DNA from: Promethearchaeota archaeon
GTDB taxonomy: Archaea > Asgardarchaeota > Lokiarchaeia > Sigyniarchaeales > SOKP01
DNA length: 43,347 nucleotides
NCBI GenBank assembly: GCA_016840165.1
Contig: JAEOSU010000068.1
Coordinates: 1-43,347, forward strand
Direction: 5' to 3'
Shown: one piece after another, positions 25,493 to 32,941 of the stretch
Position numbering within the stretch: the stretch's first letter is position 1
How the letters are laid out: each line of letters starts with the position of its first letter
Notes under the pieces: model-generated
What the model was told of the DNA's origin: nothing
Database searches by the model: none
What the model saw: only the letters and a program-made list of their open reading frames with translations
Program-made: the position numbers and the translations under genes

Positions 25493-25864
25493 GTGATTAA
25501 TTTGAAGTTGTTAGTTGAGAGGGAAAGAATTATTGATGATTCAGTGATTTATGGTAAAATTTTTAAATTGCATAAGAGTTATTTGATAATGATTTCTGAT
25601 CATAAAGAGATGGGCATTGGAAATGTATTATTAAGCAATCCTCCTACTATTGAAGGTATTAAAGCATCGGTTGCATCATATGAGCTATTTGGATTAGGTA
25701 ATGATATGATTAGCAAAATTATGGTAGAGAGAGCAGCCTCCTACCTTAAAACATCAGTGCTTTTATTGTTTTTTATGAAAGCTAGAAAAAGTGAGGATAG
25801 CTTTTTAAAAGCATTAATGGCATTTGTTAATGATATTTTAAAGGAGATAAATACCGATGGTTAA
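25493..25864 (+). CDS. PAC3/PAC4-like small protein (candidate proteasome assembly chaperone)
   Basis: 123 residues. The order is strand (SVIYGKIFKLHKSYLIMIS), a turn with MGIGNVLLSNPP, then SYELFG, then the helix ISKIMVERAASYLKTSVLLL and a C-terminal helix. This follows human PAC3 (GKMGTLVSL, LLGQ, AKNLVAFVSQ) and PAC4 (SLLG, AQRLARKTNKQVF) block by block from memory. No alignment was computed, so the assignment is a hypothesis. In eukaryotes PAC3-PAC4 guide proteasome alpha-ring assembly with PAC1-PAC2; a PAC2-family gene is at 21219. The start is GTG at 25493, because an ATG two bases upstream is immediately followed by TGA in its own frame. Confidence 0.55.
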   Translation: MINLKLLVERERIIDDSVIYGKIFKLHKSYLIMISDHKEMGIGNVLLSNPPTIEGIKASVASYELFGLGNDMISKIMVERAASYLKTSVLLLFFMKARKSEDSFLKALMAFVNDILKEINTDG

Positions 25865-25944
25865 CGGACATCTAGAAAAGTAAATTTTAATTCTTTGTTT
25901 TATTTGATTAATTTAAATCAAAATGAAAATTTTATAACTCCGAT

Positions 25945-26047
25945 GCAGAGATAACCAAGCCAGGTCAACGCTATAATGCGGCTAACGGTGATGGACTCAA
26001 GATCCATTGGCATAGGCCCTACGGGAGTTCAAATCTCCCTCTCTGCA
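25945..26047 (+). tRNA. tRNA-Leu(CAA) with a D-loop intron
   Basis: A type II tRNA. The acceptor stem is GCAGAGA/TCTCTGC with discriminator A. The anticodon stem ATGGA/TCCAT encloses loop CTCAAGA, with anticodon CAA at 25998-26000. There is a long variable arm, and the T-arm is GGGAG-TTCAAAT-CTCCC. The D-stem ACC/GGT closes only after removing a 17-nt intron from the D-loop. The gene is 103 nt and the mature tRNA 86 nt. CCA is not encoded. It stands alone between the PAC3/4-like gene and a small zinc-ribbon gene. Confidence 0.92.
25969..25985 (+). other. tRNA-Leu(CAA) intron in the D-loop (17 nt)
   Basis: Both junctions carry AAC (25967-25969 and 25984-25986), which serve as the two 3-nt bulges. 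The central helix GGTC/GGCT has two G:U pairs. The inner helix is GC/GC closing the loop TATAAT. Removal gives the D-loop AAGCCAGGTCAAC. Confidence 0.75.
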
Positions 26048-26117
26048 TTTCTCTAAGACATGTAAGATGATAGTAGGGATTTAATAATTTTTCTATATTA
26101 GACTATGAAAAGTTCTA

Positions 26118-26345
26118 TTATTGGAAAACGAATAAGAGTATAAACATCACGGCCATCATCCCAAATAAAAAAATCATTTGGTATCTCCCCTTTTTTTTTT
26201 GCTTTCTTTCTCTTGTTGAGTAATTATCTTTACAAGTTTGACTACAAAACTGTTTGTCAGAAGGCATTGCTTTTCCACAAATCGGGCAATGAGTATGCGG
26301 TCCCCATTTTTTTTTAATTTGATCTTTCCAAGATGATTGAGACAT
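26118..26345 (-). CDS. Small zinc-ribbon protein with C-terminal membrane anchor (DUF2116-like)
   Basis: 75 residues. The zinc site is CPIC (20-23) followed by FCSQTC (C34, C38), the C-P-x-C-G and F-C-S-x-x-C pattern of archaeal DUF2116-type ribbons. A very basic linker (RERKQKKKGR) precedes a single C-terminal hydrophobic helix at 57-75 that runs to the last residue. The topology is that of a tail-anchored protein with a cytosolic zinc head. The role is unknown. It lies after tRNA-Leu(CAA), convergent with it. Confidence 0.75.
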   Translation of the reverse strand: MSQSSWKDQIKKKWGPHTHCPICGKAMPSDKQFCSQTCKDNYSTRERKQKKKGRYQMIFLFGMMAVMFILLFVFQ

Positions 26346-26425
26346 GATTAAAAGTGATTTTAATTCAATTTATGAGATATATGATCATAAAAGCGTATAG
26401 TTTAATATAATTTATTATAATATTA

Positions 26426-27130
26426 TCAAATTGAAATTAATGTTCCATTTATCTTTTTATCTTCTAGCAGTAATTTTCTAAATTCTTCCAAATTTTGTCC
26501 AGATGTAATAAATACTTCTAATTGACTTCTCCTCAATATTTGTAAAGATACTAAATCGAAAATTCTATATTCTCCAGCCGCTGATTGGGAGGAACTAGAG
26601 ACTTTCATGAGGAGATTGTTTAATTCATCATAACTTAAGCTCTTTATTAATTTTGCATCTTTATTCTTAGCAGGGTCTTTATCATAAATACCTTGGACGT
26701 CAGTAAGAATAATTACTCTAGGCGCATTAATAAATTCCGCGACTTCCATCGCAACGGATGTGGTTGATTGTCCTGGTTGAATACCCCCCATAACAATTAT
26801 TTTACCAAATTGAAGTGCTAAAGATAAATCCTCAAGATTATTGGGAACTTTTGGATATGATATATCTTTTAAACATGCAATCATCATTTTTGAGTTTATT
26901 TGTGATATATTGATACCGATTGAATCACATAATGCTTCATTTATGCCTTTATTTCTAAGAAAAGTAATATATTCACGAGCTAACGAACCTCCTCCACAAA
27001 TAATTATAATTTGATCATATTTTTTTCCTTGCCTTATAATCTGGCAGAACTGGGAAATAAAATCATTATTGATTCTATTTTGCTTGGTTAATAATAAAGA
27101 ACCACCAACTTTAATTACAATATTTTTCAT
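26426..27130 (-). CDS. pyrH: Uridylate (UMP) kinase, archaeal type
   Basis: ATP-dependent phosphorylation of UMP to UDP. An amino-acid-kinase-fold protein of 234 residues from the ATG at 27130; a TTG three codons upstream is an alternative. IVIKVGGSLL at the N-terminus and IIICGGGSLAREYI form the phosphate loops. QPGQSTTSVAMEVAEFI, the ILTDVQGIYDKDP nucleotide segment and SQSAAGEYRIFD are typical of archaeal PyrH rather than acetylglutamate or isopentenyl-phosphate kinases. The length is normal. It is divergent from pantoate kinase across about 85 nt. Confidence 0.88.
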   Translation of the reverse strand: MKNIVIKVGGSLLLTKQNRINNDFISQFCQIIRQGKKYDQIIIICGGGSLAREYITFLRNKGINEALCDSIGINISQINSKMMIACLKDISYPKVPNNLEDLSLALQFGKIIVMGGIQPGQSTTSVAMEVAEFINAPRVIILTDVQGIYDKDPAKNKDAKLIKSLSYDELNNLLMKVSSSSQSAAGEYRIFDLVSLQILRRSQLEVFITSGQNLEEFRKLLLEDKKINGTLISI

Positions 27131-27215
27131 AATAATCAAATTAGAAATTACTTTTTATTTAATATTATATAATCAAAAAGATAAATTAAGTTTCTAGAGA
27201 GATTTTTTCATAGCC

Positions 27216-28166
27216 ATGAAAAGAGTAATCGTTAAAGTACCGCATCGTATATCTGGTTTTTTTGAGATTGTAGACGAGATTAACGGTATAAAAATAAATG
27301 ATCCTGAAAAAGTCGGTTCCAGAGGGGCAGGGTTCAATTTAAATAGTTTCGGCACAACAGAGATATGCTTAGAAGAATTAGATAATAAAGAAGATGCTAG
27401 TAATAAAATTTTCATTAATAATATCGAGTTAAATGAGAATGCGGAAACTTCAAATTATGTTTTAAAATTTTGTTTACACAACCAAAAAAAATATTACAAT
27501 ATTAAAATTTTACATAATTTTGATTTACCTGTAGGCTGTGGTTTTGGAGCAAGTGGCTCAGGAGCATTAGGATGCATTTATGGCTTGAATGCTTTATTAG
27601 GTTTGCATTTAACAACTTCCGAAAAAGGTAGGATTGCCCATATTGCAGAAGTAGTAAATAGAACGGGATTAGGTACCGTATGCGGTCAATTGGGGGGAGG
27701 TTTAAGTATGTTATTAGAACCAGGATATCCATGCTCATATAAACAAATTAAAGTCTCTGACGATGTGATTTTGATTTGTGGAAGTTTTGGAGAGATTCAT
27801 ACTAAATCTATATTAAATGATCCTCAGCTAAATCATAACATAAAAACAGCAGGGAAGAAAGCTTTAAGTCGTTTATTGATAGATCCTAACATAAATAATT
27901 TTGTTAGGATTTCATATCAATTTGTATTAGATTGTAATATTTTAGCTATACTTGATTTAAATGAAATTGAAGATTTGTTAAAAGATTTGAATAAACTTAA
28001 TATTATTGGAGCTAGTATGAACCAATTAGGACGTTCGATTTTTATATTTTGTCGTAAGAGTTCTGAAAAAGGGGTTCAAGAGATATTAAATTCTTATAAA
28101 CCTGATCTAAAATTGTTTCAATCCAGTATTAATGGTAGTAAGAAATTCTTTACGAAGATAATGTAG
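27216..28166 (+). CDS. Pantoate kinase (GHMP superfamily)
   Basis: ATP-dependent phosphorylation of pantoate, the archaeal step that precedes phosphopantothenate synthetase (gene at 4028-4831). 316 residues. An N-terminal strand set runs VKVPHRISGFFEIVDE. A GSRGAGFNL segment and the GHMP phosphate loop PVGCGFGASGSGALG (105-119) follow, then TGLGTVCGQLGGGLSMLLEPG. The latter is characteristic of archaeal pantoate kinases and distinguishes them from mevalonate or homoserine kinases. The ATG at 27216 gives a normal N-terminus. The gene is convergent with proC, with a 9-nt gap. Confidence 0.9.
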   Translation: MKRVIVKVPHRISGFFEIVDEINGIKINDPEKVGSRGAGFNLNSFGTTEICLEELDNKEDASNKIFINNIELNENAETSNYVLKFCLHNQKKYYNIKILHNFDLPVGCGFGASGSGALGCIYGLNALLGLHLTTSEKGRIAHIAEVVNRTGLGTVCGQLGGGLSMLLEPGYPCSYKQIKVSDDVILICGSFGEIHTKSILNDPQLNHNIKTAGKKALSRLLIDPNINNFVRISYQFVLDCNILAILDLNEIEDLLKDLNKLNIIGASMNQLGRSIFIFCRKSSEKGVQEILNSYKPDLKLFQSSINGSKKFFTKIM

Positions 28167-28175
28167 TTAATTTTC

Positions 28176-28997
28176 TTAATAATCTTTTAATGAATTTAAA
28201 GACCTAGATTTTAATGTTGCAGCCTCAACAGCACGTATAAGAGTAGCTCTCAGTTTTGCAGACTCTATCTCGTGAATAGCAGTTATCGTGGTTCCTCCTG
28301 GAGTTGCGACCATATCTTTTAACTCCCCTGGATGTTTGGATGTTTCTAAAATCAGTTTTGCAGCTCCCAAAACAGTCTGGGCAGCCAATCTTTGAGAAAT
28401 TTCTCTTGGTAAACCCATTTTTACGCCACCATCGGCAAGAGCTTCAATAATTATAAATATATATGCGGGACCACTTCCAGAAAGTCCTGTTACCGCATCA
28501 AGATGCTTTTCTTGTAACTCTACAACAATTCCAACAGCTTCAAATATCTTTTTCACATATTCCAAATCCATTGGTTTAACATATTTATTAAAGCTTAAAC
28601 CAGTAGCTGCAGCCCCTACTAATGCAGGAATATTCGTCATAACTCTAATAATTGCTACTTCCTCATTAAGATATTTTTGAATATGGTCAATAGACACCCC
28701 CGCAGCAATAGAAATTATGGTTTGTCTTTTATTTACAAGATTTCCTATTTCTTTTAAAACTGTATCAATTACTTGCGGGATAACCGCGATTAAAATATAT
28801 TTTGATGCTTTAATTAATTCAGTATTATTTGTAGCAGGCTCAACATCATAATTTTTTGAAATTGTGTTTAATTTAGTGGAATTCGTATCATAAATAGAAA
28901 TTTTATCTTTGGTAATAGTATTTGTTAATAATAATCGTTTTAATAAGGTCGAGCCTATTTTTCCTACGCCTATTATACCTAATTCCTTATCATTCAT
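28176..28997 (-). CDS. proC: Pyrroline-5-carboxylate reductase
   Basis: NAD(P)H-dependent last step of proline synthesis. 273 residues. The Rossmann motif GVGKIG is at 10-15, AVIPQVIDTVLKEI comes after the second nucleotide strand, and there is a RVMTNIPALVGAAATG segment. The ProC signature LSGSGPAYIFIIIEALADG (about 170-188) and VATPGGTTITAIHEIE close the dimer domain. All are canonical. Both adjacent genes are on the other strand or widely spaced, so it is probably monocistronic. Confidence 0.95.
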   Translation of the reverse strand: MNDKELGIIGVGKIGSTLLKRLLLTNTITKDKISIYDTNSTKLNTISKNYDVEPATNNTELIKASKYILIAVIPQVIDTVLKEIGNLVNKRQTIISIAAGVSIDHIQKYLNEEVAIIRVMTNIPALVGAAATGLSFNKYVKPMDLEYVKKIFEAVGIVVELQEKHLDAVTGLSGSGPAYIFIIIEALADGGVKMGLPREISQRLAAQTVLGAAKLILETSKHPGELKDMVATPGGTTITAIHEIESAKLRATLIRAVEAATLKSRSLNSLKDY

Positions 28998-29081
28998 AAC
29001 TTAAGATCATTATTGAACCTAAAATAAGTTTTTTATAAATTCATAATTAGTTTTTAGTAAACAATTAATTATTATTAGAAA

Positions 29082-29606
29082 TCAATAATAAAAATCGATA
29101 TATTTTCTTTCATTACTAAAATTGTATGCTTTAATTCCAAAATCATACCAAAGGTTCCTTTCTAAAACGATATTATTGTCTTTGGTTTTTATTTGAAAGA
29201 ATTTATATTTTTTTAAGAATTTCTTTCCAACTGTATATTTCCGTGGTAGATTGATATAGATTGCTGCTATTTTTTTTCCTCTTTGAACTTTGACGAAGTA
29301 CCTTAAAAGATTACTTCCTATTTTATTATTTCGATATGCAGGATTTACATACAAAAAGATAAGTTTGACTTTCGGAACTAAATTTCCTAAGGCATCTACT
29401 TTAGAATGTTTTTTCTCTGCTAACAATACTGCGGATAAATTTTTAAAATAATATGCCGTTAAAATGAAATATTTTTCATTTTGTAGATTAATTTCAAAAT
29501 CATCAATAAAATCAATAAAATCATTAGCACAAAGCTGTAGTTCGATAAGATCTTCATTATTACCAAGCTTAATTACAATCTTTGATTTTTGCCTATTTAT
29601 TTCCAT
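29082..29606 (-). CDS. GNAT-family N-acetyltransferase
   Basis: 174 residues from the ATG at 29606. The acetyl-CoA region reads LIFLYVNPAYRNNKIGSNLL, with the loop R-N-N-K-I-G in place of the canonical Q/R-x-x-G-x-G/A. It is followed by YINL and the late KKFLKKYKFFQIK strand-helix. The substrate is unknown. The ATG is chosen over a TTG two codons upstream because a good Shine-Dalgarno (AAGGTGG) lies 7 nt before it. It is divergent from the RING-like gene. Confidence 0.7.
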   Translation of the reverse strand: MEINRQKSKIVIKLGNNEDLIELQLCANDFIDFIDDFEINLQNEKYFILTAYYFKNLSAVLLAEKKHSKVDALGNLVPKVKLIFLYVNPAYRNNKIGSNLLRYFVKVQRGKKIAAIYINLPRKYTVGKKFLKKYKFFQIKTKDNNIVLERNLWYDFGIKAYNFSNERKYIDFYY

Positions 29607-29613
29607 TTTCAAA

Positions 29614-29620
29614 CCACCTT
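29614..29620 (-). promoter_or_regulatory. Shine-Dalgarno of the GNAT gene
   Basis: AAGGTGG on the minus strand pairs with the 16S tail CACCTCC seen at the right edge of the window. The spacing of 7 nt fixes the start at 29606. Few other genes in this window show such a site. Confidence 0.5.
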
Positions 29621-29711
29621 CTACTATAATATATTATTTTCCTTTTCATTGGTATATAAAGATTTAAATTAAATAATTATTATTAAATATCAAAAAAATT
29701 ATGATTTATTT

Positions 29712-30242
29712 ATGTCCCCAAAAGAACTTACTAAAGTGGATATCACAAACTCCGTTTTTAAGGAACCAATTGAAGTTTTGAAACAGATCTCGTCAAGCTT
29801 AGAAGATATAAAGTACACAAAAGTTATTCAAACATTTGTTATGGAGGATCGGAGGTTGAATCTATCCCTAGAAAACGAGGGTTCTACATATTTTAAGGGT
29901 AAAATTGTTTGGATCGGAAACAAAAAGGATGAGAGCGAGGGGACTGTTTTTTGTGTGGACAACAAAAATGAATTAAAACAAATAAATCCAACGGCTGAAA
30001 ATACTGAAAAAGTAATATTGGATATTAAAAAAGAGACTATAAAGGTTTCTACAGCATCAAAAACAAAATGTGCGGTTTGCGGAAAAAATATTGAGATTTT
30101 TGATGAAGTAATTGGATGTCCATTATGTCAATCAAAAGCACATAGGGAACATATGATCGATTGGGTTAGAATGAAACATTCTTGCCCAGTATGTAAAAAA
30201 TCCTTAAATGTATCAAGTACAGGGGTTATATTTATAGATTAA
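29712..30242 (+). CDS. RING-like zinc-finger protein
   Basis: 176 residues. The N-terminal 110 form an unrecognised alpha/beta region with regular strands such as KGKIVWIGN. The C-terminal module has eight candidate zinc ligands in order: C120, C123, C136, C139, H144, H147, C158 and C161. W151 sits between the His pair and the last CPVC, as in RING E3 fingers. The ligand order CC-CC-HH-CC is not the classic C3HC4 or RING-H2. Asgard genomes encode ubiquitin systems with small RING proteins, so an E3-like role is possible, but no ubiquitin, E1 or E2 gene lies here. It ends exactly where the convergent HisA-related gene ends. Confidence 0.65.
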   Translation: MSPKELTKVDITNSVFKEPIEVLKQISSSLEDIKYTKVIQTFVMEDRRLNLSLENEGSTYFKGKIVWIGNKKDESEGTVFCVDNKNELKQINPTAENTEKVILDIKKETIKVSTASKTKCAVCGKNIEIFDEVIGCPLCQSKAHREHMIDWVRMKHSCPVCKKSLNVSSTGVIFID

Positions 30243-30977
30243 TCAAAAATCTGATAATTTTTGTGGATCTATTGATCCATCATACAAAGCTGTACCTATT
30301 AATACCCCTGAGAAATCATTTCTATAAAATAATTCAATATCTTCAAAACTTTTTATTCCTCCTCCTATGTAAATATCTCCATCGAAATGTTTTCTTATAT
30401 CCAAATAAAGGGAAGATATTCCTCCTAACTTTTGTCCAACTTTATATAGATCAAGTAATAGAATTTGATCAATACTAAGAGTTTGAACGAGTTTTATAAT
30501 TTTCAGAGGATTTTCATTTTGATAGGAGTTAATCTTTGTCAATAACTTCTCTTTATACATGTCAATGCTTAAGATGATTTTCTGATTACCTAATAAATTA
30601 ATGATTTTTTTAAGATTTTCAATGCTGATTAATGTTTCTAATCCTATTATCATATATTTAATATTATAGACTTGAAGTTCTAGCACATCATCATAAATAG
30701 AGATTCCAGGGTCAATCATAATTTCTATTCCTTCCATTTTGGAGATTTCATTTAGTATTTTGAAATTTGGTTTATTTTTCATAATAGCATCTAAATCTGC
30801 GATATAAAAACTAGAGAAATTAAATTTTAAATTAAGTAATTTAATAATACTTATAGGGTCATCATTCTCGATTAAGTAGGATTTTAAAGATTTATACTTC
30901 TCTCTTTCTCCTCTAACCGCATGTACAGCTTTTGAATTTAAAATATCTAAAACAGGGATAATTTTAAAATTTTGCAT
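30243..30977 (-). CDS. HisA/HisF-related TIM-barrel protein (COG1411 type)
   Basis: 244 residues from the ATG at 30977; an upstream ATG at 31013 would add twelve. The start KIIPVLDILNSKAVHAVRGE and the following YIADLDAI resemble phosphoribosylformimino-AICAR isomerase. The phosphate-binding end IYIGGGIKSFEDIELF and GVLIGTALYDG is intact. The RGERxKY variant at the first phosphate loop is typical of the archaeal HisA-related group rather than true HisA. Its reaction is not certain; pterin-type cofactor pathways have been suggested for relatives. No histidine gene is nearby. Its stop abuts the RING-like stop. Confidence 0.78.
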   Translation of the reverse strand: MQNFKIIPVLDILNSKAVHAVRGEREKYKSLKSYLIENDDPISIIKLLNLKFNFSSFYIADLDAIMKNKPNFKILNEISKMEGIEIMIDPGISIYDDVLELQVYNIKYMIIGLETLISIENLKKIINLLGNQKIILSIDMYKEKLLTKINSYQNENPLKIIKLVQTLSIDQILLLDLYKVGQKLGGISSLYLDIRKHFDGDIYIGGGIKSFEDIELFYRNDFSGVLIGTALYDGSIDPQKLSDF

Positions 30978-31145
30978 ATGAACGACATAAAATAAATAAT
31001 TATCATAAGACACTAAATATAGAAATTAACAATATGAAGTACTCTTTTCTTTTATAAATGATTGCTAATTAATGATTAAATAATTTTATTTTTAAATTAT
31101 CACTTCTAATTTAATTCTCAAATGATTATATGAAAGCGAGATAAA

Positions 31146-32873
31146 ATGAATGAAATGAAAATAGAATCTTATATAGCAAAAATAATAGAAGAGACGGGGT
31201 TAAATCGTAAAGAGATTCAAGATTTAGTAAATGAAAAGAAAGAAGAGTTAAAAGGGTTAATTTCTGAAGAGGGCGCCCTATTCATTATTGCAAAAGAACT
31301 CGGAGTAGACGTAAAAGCTGAAAGTAAAGAGTTTTTAGGAGATCTAGATATAAATATCTCTGATATCACAAAGGAGATGAAAAATATCACCTTAATCGGA
31401 AGAATTAAAGAGATCTTCCGAGTTCATGAATTCGATAAAAAGGAAGGTGATAAAGGTTATGTGGGGTCATTTTTATTAAACGATGATACGGGCGATATTC
31501 GTGTTGTATTATGGGATGAGGATGTAGCAATCTTTCAAGATACTAATTTCGTTAAAGGAGAAATTGTTAAGATTATCAATGCTTACCCCAAAGAATCAAG
31601 GGATGGATCCCCAGAAATTCATGTTGGACGATTAGGTAAAGTTATTATCGCACCTGAAGACGTTGATTATAGAAAGTATCCTAAGATCAAAGAGGAGAAC
31701 ATAACCATAAAGAAAATAACCTCTAATCTACTTTCAGTATCAATTGAGGGAAAAGTTATGAGAAAATTTCCAATCAAAGAATTTACAAGAAAAGATGGCG
31801 GGATTGGCAAGTTATGTAGTATAATCATCAGAGATACTACTGATAAAGTACGTGTTAATTTTTGGAATAATAATGTTGAAAAAGTAAACGATTTTGAAGT
31901 TGGTGATGTTATATTCTTAAAAAATGTAAAACCACGAGAGAGCAATTATAGACCTAATACAATAGAATTAAATGCGAATGATAATACTCAAACAGGCAAA
32001 TTAGATAAAAAGTTAACTTTTAAAATTAAAAAGGTTGATAATATCAAAAATCTTAAAGATAAAGAGGATTTGGTTTCGTTTGAAGGAGTAGTGTCTTCAA
32101 TTGACGATTTAAAACAAATTACTACAAAATCAGGTGAGCAAATATCATTGCTTAGTTTCATAATAAGTGATGATACTGATGCAATAAGAGTTACTGCTTG
32201 GCGGGATTCAGCAGACAATTTAGTCCAAAAATTAAGCATGGGAGATGCGTATGAGTTAAAGAATGTTTTAATCAAATATAATTCTTATTCTCGAAGAAAA
32301 GAAATTACATATACAGAAAATTCCTCAATTAAGAAAGTGGATATAAAATTTTCTGAATTAAAGAGCTTAAAACCGTTTAATGGAGGAAATACAGAAAGTT
32401 TTTCAAGGGAATTCACAAAAATCGAAAAAATTAACTCTCCAGGATTTTATGAAATTAAAGGTTTTATAGCCAAACCAATAACAAATATTACGATTTATGA
32501 AGCCTGCTCTAAATGCTTTAAAAAAGTAGATAATTGTATTTGTGATGAACAAACAGATACTGAATTTCGTATGATCCTAAATTTAATTATAGATGATGAA
32601 AGCGGTACAATTAGAGCAACATTTATTGGAGATAACGCTGAGAAATTAATAAATATGAAAACAGATTTGGTAATGAAGATACGAGAAACTCCCGATTATG
32701 AAAAATTCTTAGAAAAAATATCAGAAGAATTAGTTGGCAAGGATATATATATCAAGGGAAAGGCAAAGTTTAGCGATTATAGTGGTTCATATGAGATCAT
32801 GGCAAGAGATATTAGAGATATCGATCTAAGCAGAGATTTAGAGGATAAATTAAAGGAAATTGCTACGTTATGA
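31146..32873 (+). CDS. rpa: Replication protein A large subunit-like (multi-OB-fold, RPA70-type)
   Basis: A single-stranded DNA-binding protein of 575 residues. An N-terminal helical region (1-60) precedes at least three OB-folds (about 75-170, 190-285 and 305-405). Each has the pattern of a GxI strand, then a DDTGDIRVVLWDED-like turn, then a G-D-x-x strand. The last OB-fold (about 420-575) contains a zinc finger with CSKC and CIC pairs, as in RPA70 DNA-binding domain C. This is the archaeal/eukaryotic RPA1 architecture. A small RPA32-like gene is at 11399, 19 kb away. The upstream 130 nt are AT-rich and the gene is probably monocistronic. Confidence 0.92.
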   Translation: MNEMKIESYIAKIIEETGLNRKEIQDLVNEKKEELKGLISEEGALFIIAKELGVDVKAESKEFLGDLDINISDITKEMKNITLIGRIKEIFRVHEFDKKEGDKGYVGSFLLNDDTGDIRVVLWDEDVAIFQDTNFVKGEIVKIINAYPKESRDGSPEIHVGRLGKVIIAPEDVDYRKYPKIKEENITIKKITSNLLSVSIEGKVMRKFPIKEFTRKDGGIGKLCSIIIRDTTDKVRVNFWNNNVEKVNDFEVGDVIFLKNVKPRESNYRPNTIELNANDNTQTGKLDKKLTFKIKKVDNIKNLKDKEDLVSFEGVVSSIDDLKQITTKSGEQISLLSFIISDDTDAIRVTAWRDSADNLVQKLSMGDAYELKNVLIKYNSYSRRKEITYTENSSIKKVDIKFSELKSLKPFNGGNTESFSREFTKIEKINSPGFYEIKGFIAKPITNITIYEACSKCFKKVDNCICDEQTDTEFRMILNLIIDDESGTIRATFIGDNAEKLINMKTDLVMKIRETPDYEKFLEKISEELVGKDIYIKGKAKFSDYSGSYEIMARDIRDIDLSRDLEDKLKEIATL

Positions 32874-32941
32874 TTTAAATTTTTATTATATAGAAATTTA
32901 TTACTTTTTAAAATAAATTCAATAATATTAATGAAATTCAT

